Part shown: in pieces, positions 57,828-64,000 of the stretch | Position numbering within the stretch: the stretch's first letter is position 1 | How the letters are laid out: the number at the start of each line of letters is the position of its first letter | Assembly: GCF_003573695.1 (NCBI RefSeq) | Contig: NC_039360.1 | Span: 123,652,336-123,716,335, forward strand | Direction: 5' to 3' | Origin: Papaver somniferum | Lineage: Eukaryota; Streptophyta; Magnoliopsida; Ranunculales; Papaveraceae | DNA: 64,000 bases | The notes under the pieces: generated by a model | Told to the model about the DNA's origin: nothing | Databases searched by the model: none | What the model saw: only the letters and a program-made list of their open reading frames with translations | Made by a program: the position numbers and the translations under genes

Positions 57828-59550
57828 ATATTTTAATATTTGACGTGAGTAGCCTAATCGGTCATGTGATCGTTTAACTTTTTGGCTTTTTTCATGGTTT
57901 GAGCAAATATTGAAAACTAGGTTTTTTGCTGAAACGGAAGAGTTTCATGAGATGAGGGAAATAATAATTGTGAAAAAAAGGGATTGTAAAGTGTGGGACC
58001 GGCCATGGATAGTGCATGAACGGCCCGGCTAGGAAGCCCAGGTCCCGTGACACTTTCCCCTATTTTTATTATTTTTCATCGTTTAAGGAAAATATGGAGA
58101 AACCTTGAGTTTTGCTCAAACAAGGAAGTTGCTCGAATGAAGGATTCTTCATGAGATCATGAAAATAATAAAATAAGAAAAAATAAAATAATAACTGGCT
58201 ATGCGCCTCTTTTATATATTTTTTATTATTATTTTCTCTCTCCTATTTTGTGTAGGATTCCTCGTTTGTCCATATTTTTGAATGCTCATTCGTGCATTTG
58301 GGTGCTCGTTCGTGCATCATCATTGAGTACACTTGCACCATTTTCTTAGGGCTTACTCGGTGATGGTCCAGACGCTCGATTTTTGAGTAATTATTACTAA
58401 TTCATGAAATTCAACGGAGAATGATTCATGAAACTGAGTAATAAAAATGAATTGTGTATCTATTACTAATCTATGGAATCCAGTCGAGGAATTCAAGGAA
58501 CGGAGTAATGAGATAAAACTGTTATCTATTACTAATCCATGAATACAGCTGGGGAATTCAGGGAACGGAGTAACAAAATATAATAGATTATTTTCTAGGA
58601 ATTCAGTGGATGAATGTCACGGTAGAATTAATCTATTTGCATAATCGAGATATGAGATAGTTGAAGCATCATACTCGTTCTGAAGGGTGCATAGTCAGGG
58701 AACAACGTGTAGCGTCGACGTCCTGAAGGCGTTAAGCCCTCTAACAAACAATTATGTCTAGAGAGCCGCCTGAATCTATACACGGTCTCTCTATATAGTC
58801 AGGGAACAACGTGCAGCGTCGACGTCCTGAAGGCGTTAAGCCCTCTAATAAACAGTTATGTCTAGAGAACCGCCTAATCGTTATTCTATGTAGAGGTGGG
58901 TCTCTCTATGTAGTCAGGGAACAACGTGCAACTTCGACGTCCTGAAGGCGTTAAGCTCTCTAACAAACAATTATGTCTAGAGAACCACCTAATCATTTGA
59001 TTCTACATAGAGGTCATGATGAAATATGTAGCATCAAACTCTCAGCCGGGGAGGCCTTTCAAGAAACATGATCATGGCTCTGAGAGGAACGCTCACTCAG
59101 TCAGAGATCGTGAAACGGTTCACGGATCGTAAAATATGAATCGTCACATGCGTTCATGAAGTCGGGTCAGAAACATGTAGTATCATGATTTTATGATTTT
59201 GACCTTTGTCGAAAATCCACCATCAACATTAAGTCCACTGCTTAGTGAGGGACAGTCATGTTCCACAGTAAGAACCAGATGGTGATTTTCCAGTTGACGA
59301 GACAAGCAGTTTAACTCAGTCGTATAAAGGTACTTTCAGAATCCTCGAATTGCCTCAAAGATGTCATGTACGAGCAAATGCTCAGGCAAGGACCCTTATA
59401 GTATGATAGAGCGTCATCCCGTGAGCACGGAGAGATGAAGCACTGCTGATTTGGACGGTCGGACATCCAGTTTTGGTCGGTTTAGCGTTTACGGGACCGA
59501 GCCCAAAAAAGGAAATCCTTGTTTTATTAGGTTTTTGGAAATAAAATTGA
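57828..59550. other. Unassigned AT-rich region including a three-unit repeat
   Basis: No coding region seen. The repeat at 58692-59028 is listed separately. GGAACGGAGTAA-type motifs recur near 58500-58570. Confidence 0.4.
58692..59028. repeat. About 104-115-bp tandem repeat, three copies
   Basis: Units begin TAGTCAGGGAACAACGTG at 58692, 58796 and 58911 and contain GTCCTGAAGGCGTTAAGC and TTATGTCTAGAGA. Confidence 0.88.
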
Positions 59551-59720
59551 TATAAAAGGGAAGAGACCCTTTTTTTTTTCTTTGATTGACCGACCAGCTC
59601 TTCTCTCCCTCACCTTCTCACGCTCGAGCAACAGGAGAGGAAGAAAAAATTTCGCCAGAAAAAAGTCGTCGCCGACGTCACCGACTATCGTCCGACCAAG
59701 TTCCAGCCAGCGCCGACCAA
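59551..59720 (+). promoter_or_regulatory. TATA box and leader exon upstream of the acidic ORF
   Basis: TATAAAA at 59551-59557, a pyrimidine-rich leader, then a strong donor AAG|GTAAGC at 59721. The following T-rich and AT-rich 0.7 kb would be the intron. Confidence 0.45.
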
Positions 59721-60449
59721 GGTAAGCTCGAAACCCTTTTTTTTTGTTATGTGTTATTGATGATTTGTTCATAAAATAAGACTCCATATGTGTGTATGCA
59801 TGCGTAAGTTTTATGAGAATTTGTTTAGAAAATATACGCCAATATGTTCGTTAGTTCAAGAAACGAGCAATAATCCCTAATATGAAAGAGATATATAAAT
59901 TCTTGAATAGACATGGTCTAATTGCAGTAGAGAAAATTTTGTTTATGAGGTTTCATGGAAATTAAAATTTTATTTCGACCGAAAATTTTCACAAAAGTAG
60001 AGGGTTCTCGTAGATAAATGGAAACCTCTTTTTTTTTTTTTACAACTTACGTAAATTTTTTTTTTTTACAACTCACGTAATTTTTTTTTTTTTTTGCAAA
60101 TTTACGTGAGTTAGAATTTTGTAAAAATCAAATTTTGAGTTTGAGTAATTGTTGAAAGCAAACAATGTTTCCATGAATTCGTGATTGTTCACACGGTGAG
60201 ATTATGTAACTGCTCACGTGATGAAAATTATGAGAATTATTCAAAATTTTGTGAAAATCCAAGTGTTGACTTTAAATAATGGATTTTGCTCGTCTTTGCA
60301 AGTTTGAAGGAGCGAGCAAGATTTTCGAAGTTTTACGTTATTATCACTACAGCTAGTGAAACCGTAGATAGGTAAGAGTTGAGGATTACCATTTTATTGC
60401 AAATCTGATATTGGCATATCCATGACTCTTATGTTTTTGGCTCCAAATA

Positions 60450-61034
60450 ATGGTGACTTCCAGCAGCGACCATTCTTACAGCTTTTCTGAGGAGGATTCA
60501 AAGATTCCTAGGCCAGAGATGAAGATTTCTGCAGCAGAGGCACGTGCCAAAATGGATCGGTCACTGAAGAATGCTAAGGAGATAATAAATGGTATGCCTC
60601 TCGATTGTCTGAAAGTTGTTTGTGATGGATTTTTGAAGAGAGAAATCGAGGATGACAAATTAGCGACTTATCAGCAAAAAAGGCGTCGACTTGAGCGGAA
60701 AAGGCTAGCAACTGAGGATGAATTTCGATCTCGTGCCGATGGCGTAGCCTCGGATTCAGATGCGTAGGAAGTTGAATCTGCTTGGGAGCCCGTCGAACGC
60801 AAAGTTAAGTCACACCCGCCTAATATAAGGGTTGAGCCGTTGGCTAGGGATGATTTCGAAGCCGAATGTGAAGAAGACGACTACTTGGATGTAATGTACG
60901 GCTACCCGGAAGATCATCTAGAAGAAGTTCTTGATTCTGAAAATAGCTCTGAAGAAGAGTCCGATGAAACCTCTACAGAAGATGACGATTGCAGAGACGG
61001 CGATGAGTCTAACGCATCTGAGTCTGATGATTAA
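60450..61034 (+). pseudogene. Acidic ORF of unknown function, one in-frame stop
   Basis: ATG at 60450 opens a frame that stays in phase to TAA at 61034, 194 codons apart from a TAG at codon 106 (60765). The N-terminus is Ser/Asp rich. A helical, charged middle (AAEARAKMDRSLKNAKEIIN; YQQKRRRLERKRL) looks like a coiled coil with a basic patch. The C-terminus is a run of Ser/Glu/Asp (SENSSEEESDETSTEDDDC). A TATA box and donor lie 0.7-0.9 kb upstream on the same strand. I recognise no family. It may be an element-encoded gag-like or regulatory protein, or a decayed host gene. Confidence 0.45.
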
Positions 61035-61157
61035 GCTTGCTTGCAAATCTTTCCGAGATCATTTATTTTTGTTGAAGTAGATATTATTCTGATTATTTGA
61101 GTAATTTGACTATAGAGACGTTGCATTAGAAATTACTTTTTGAATAATAATTCCTTA

Positions 61158-63421
61158 TGTTAGAGCATTGCTCGGTCGAACTCGCATGAGTTTCTATCTC
61201 AAGCATGTTTGTCAATGTTAGTGATTAAAAATATAAGTCTTGATTTTTAGTCTACTATAGCTAAGGTCTCGGACTAGGATAGAAAGTGTAGTTGAGCTCG
61301 AGAACTCCATGGAAATCATCATACAAGACGAAGGACTACTCAAGGAACTGGTGGATCTTCATCGACTAAAAGGTATGTGGAGACTTGAAATTATATATCA
61401 CTCAAAACTCTATTTATCTCCTATCTTGAGACAAAAGTCGTTTTGCTATATAGACTTAGATTATACACATTTGTTATTTCGAGTCGAGTTTATCTCGCCT
61501 ATCTATTTCGCGTAATATGTGTTGGTAAGCTTTCTCTTTAGCCAAATTCATCTTTACCTAGTGACGGAAGTCATGAAAAGTTTGAATCACTTTGAAAATT
61601 GCTTACTTTGACGAAAAATAGTTTGTGAATAACAACTATAGAATATCAACGTCCTCTAAGAATGTTTTAATGATTGAAATGAGAGTTTAGATTATATAAC
61701 CATTGGAGGATAAGAATTGTTGTGGAAACACATATATGTATAAGTCCTTATTCCTTGAACCGAATTTTGCGAACTTTGTTGATCAAGAGAACCAGAATAG
61801 TGGCGTGAGCCAAGTCCGCAAACTCAGTTCGCGAACTGGCGGAAGTTCTCGACCCGAGAAATTCTGCTGGAGTTTGTGAACTCCGTCCGGGAACTTAAGT
61901 CCGCGAACCCAGTCCGCGAACTTGAGTAGGTTATATCTAAGAACGATGTTTGTGAACTTATTCTTATATAAACTAAGGGATGCAAATTGCAAACTGTGGC
62001 TATATAGTTCATGATCCGATTCGAGTGAATCAAATCGTTTTTGCTTCGATTATGTCTAGTATAGTTACATAAGATTTCCTTGCAATTGAAAAACTCTCTA
62101 ACTAGTTAATTTGAGTCACTTGAACTAGTTATGGTGAAGAAGAATATGGTTGATATGAAAGTGATCATATGGATAACCATTTGGTTGACTATTGTTGAAC
62201 CAACAAATGTACAAGTTTGGGTACGGTTACACAAGCCTAGAAACGTGCATTTCATTTGTGTGTAACAAGCTAGTTTTCGATCTAACGGTTGAAAGATATT
62301 AGCTTGAATCTAATCAGGTTTTCATTTAACGGTGAATATTGAATACTTTGTTACCAAGCTAACATTGATTGCAAACCCTGATTTGAAAGACTATATAAGG
62401 GAGAACTCTAGCAACTGGGAAACCTAATCCCCACACATTCTCTGTGATACTAGTTGTGCTAAGCTAGAGTCGATTCTCCTTTAACCTTTGGTTTCTTCTT
62501 CTAAACCAGGTTAACGACTTAAAGACTTCATTGGGATTGTGAATCCAGACCATTACTACTTTCTTGTAGTTGTGTGATTTGATTTTGCTGTTTCTATCGT
62601 ACGAGTACAATTGTAATAATTGGCTTGAGATTGATATCTCCGATAGGCAAGATATAAAAAAAATCACAAACACTTCGTCTTATCGTTTGTGATTCCGCAA
62701 TATCTTTTTTCGCTGCGTCGATTAAGATTATTGTGAGGTGATTGATAATACCAGGTTGTTCTTTGGGAATACAAGTCCGGTTTATCAATTGGTTCCTGTT
62801 CACCTTGATTTATCAAAAGACGGAACAAAAATCGTAGGTATATTCGTGGGTGACGGATTTATTTATTACCGTAGACTTTTCTGTGTGATACAAATTTGTT
62901 TATTAAAGTCTTCGACTTTGGGTCGTAGCAACTCTTAGTTGTGGGTGAGATCAGCTAAGGGAATCAAGTACGTAGCATCCTGCTGGGATCAGAGACATAG
63001 GAGCATAACCGTACCTTGGATCAGTGTGAGATTGATTGGGTTCAACTACAGTCCAGACCGAAGTTAATTTGGAGTAGGCTAGTGTCTGCAGAGGCTTAAT
63101 ACAGTGTGTGTTCAAACTGGACTGAGTCCCGGGGTTTTTCTGCATTTGCGGTTTCCTCGTTAACAAAATTCTGGTGTTTGTGTTATTTCTTTTCCGCATT
63201 ATATTTTGTTGTATAATTGAAATATCACAGGGTGTGCGTTGTTCAATTAATTAGAATATCCGACCTTTTGGTTGTTGATTTAAATTGATTGACACTTGGA
63301 TATTGGTCTTTGGTACCATCCAAGTTATCTCTCTACTATTTGATAAAGACTCGCAGATTTCTATTTGCTTGAGTATATATCAAATCGAGAGACTGAGATA
63401 TAAACTCTTTGATATACTTTT
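61158..63421 (+). repeat. LTR D (Copia, B family), plus orientation
   Basis: TGTTAGAGCATTGCTCGG at 61158, then a reversed match to LTR B through 63420, with TATA CTATATAAGG at 62391-62400 and the conserved GGTTTCCTCGTTAACAAAAT block at 63123-63174. The last 100-odd bp are missing because the next LTR begins at 63422. Confidence 0.87.
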
Positions 63422-64000
63422 TGTTTGAGCATTGCTTGGTTGAACCCACTAGCGTTGGTATGTCAAGCTAGTTGTAAAATTTAGTTGCCAAAACGCATTC
63501 TTGATTTAGTATACTAAAGATAGTTTTAGACTAAATTAGGTCTAAGAAGAGCTATTCTTGAAAGATGAAAACTGAAGATTACAAGAAGACATCAACAAGG
63601 ACTTAATCAACAAAGGTATGAGGTGATTGATTTCATTTGAATTATTGTCCAATTCTACCTTTCTAATCTATTGAAACAAATGCTCACTCTATGGAACAAT
63701 TCCTATGACGGTTAATATAATTTATGTATATATACTTGAGGTTATTTGAGCCACGACTTTTGTGACAATAACCTTTATCCTTGGAAAGGTTCTCATGTTA
63801 TAGTGAATGAGCTTACGAATTCAACGAGCCAAGAATCACTCAATTCTGAGTTATAACGATGAAGTTATGAGTGATTTACTAAAGTAACAATTATAAGTAT
63901 TGTTGTAATTGTTTCAGTTCGTTAGTAGGAAACAATCCATGGACTGTTTGTAACTGTTCATGGACTTGGGCCCAATTATGTGACTAGAAGTCTTTTTTAG
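63422..64000 (+). repeat. LTR E (Copia, A-like), runs off the window
   Basis: TGTTTGAGCATTGCTTGG, then GTTGAACCCACTAGCGTTGG, resembling the element-strand start of the element A LTR. It interrupts LTR D; CTTTT (63417-63421) is its candidate left target duplication. Confidence 0.75.

Overview
This is repeat-dense plant nuclear DNA, eudicot by the look of its captured gene fragments. My unproven impression is a Papaver-like genome. There are no rRNA, tRNA, CRISPR or prokaryotic genes and no intact host gene. Almost all of the 64 kb is nested transposable elements, most with boundaries readable from TG...CA ends, primer-binding sites, polypurine tracts and target-site duplications (TSDs).

Layout. 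1-5299: compact Athila-like Gypsy element E1 (minus), left LTR cut by the window edge. 5725-21495: related element E2 (plus); its 5' LTR holds a 4.9-kb Mutator-like element (6060-10961) carrying exon-like pieces of a methionine aminopeptidase gene, and its internal ORF holds a solo LTR (14939-16474). 21496-24550: unassigned LTR-like DNA. 24550-35468: pol-less Copia element B (minus), whose LTR contains young Gypsy element E3 (29568-34588, TSD CTTAT). 35469-35659 and 53977-56559: two halves of Copia element C, a relative of B, split by Copia element A (35660-53976, minus). A's left LTR holds a solo Gypsy LTR (38017-41437, TSD AGAAC). Its right LTR holds a CACTA transposon (46551-52170, TSD TAA) carrying an AIP2-like RING-H2 E3 ligase fragment and a TNP2 transposase remnant. 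56560-61157: unassigned DNA with two tandem arrays, a Stowaway MITE and a TATA/leader/intron/acidic-ORF unit. 61158-63421: B-family LTR D (plus). 63422-64000: start of another Copia LTR.

How it fits together. E1, E2, E3, A and B all keep LTRs and priming signals but lack reverse transcriptase and integrase, so they could only have moved using proteins supplied by other elements. What they keep is not random. E1 and E2 share two hairpins and a CTCGAG/polypurine block. A and B share a layout of gag-like ORF, second short ORF and polypurine tract. B and C share a gag-like ORF I do not recognise. The two DNA transposons are both gene-fragment carriers (Pack-TYPE). I regard these conserved pol-less layouts and the two captures as the most interesting content.
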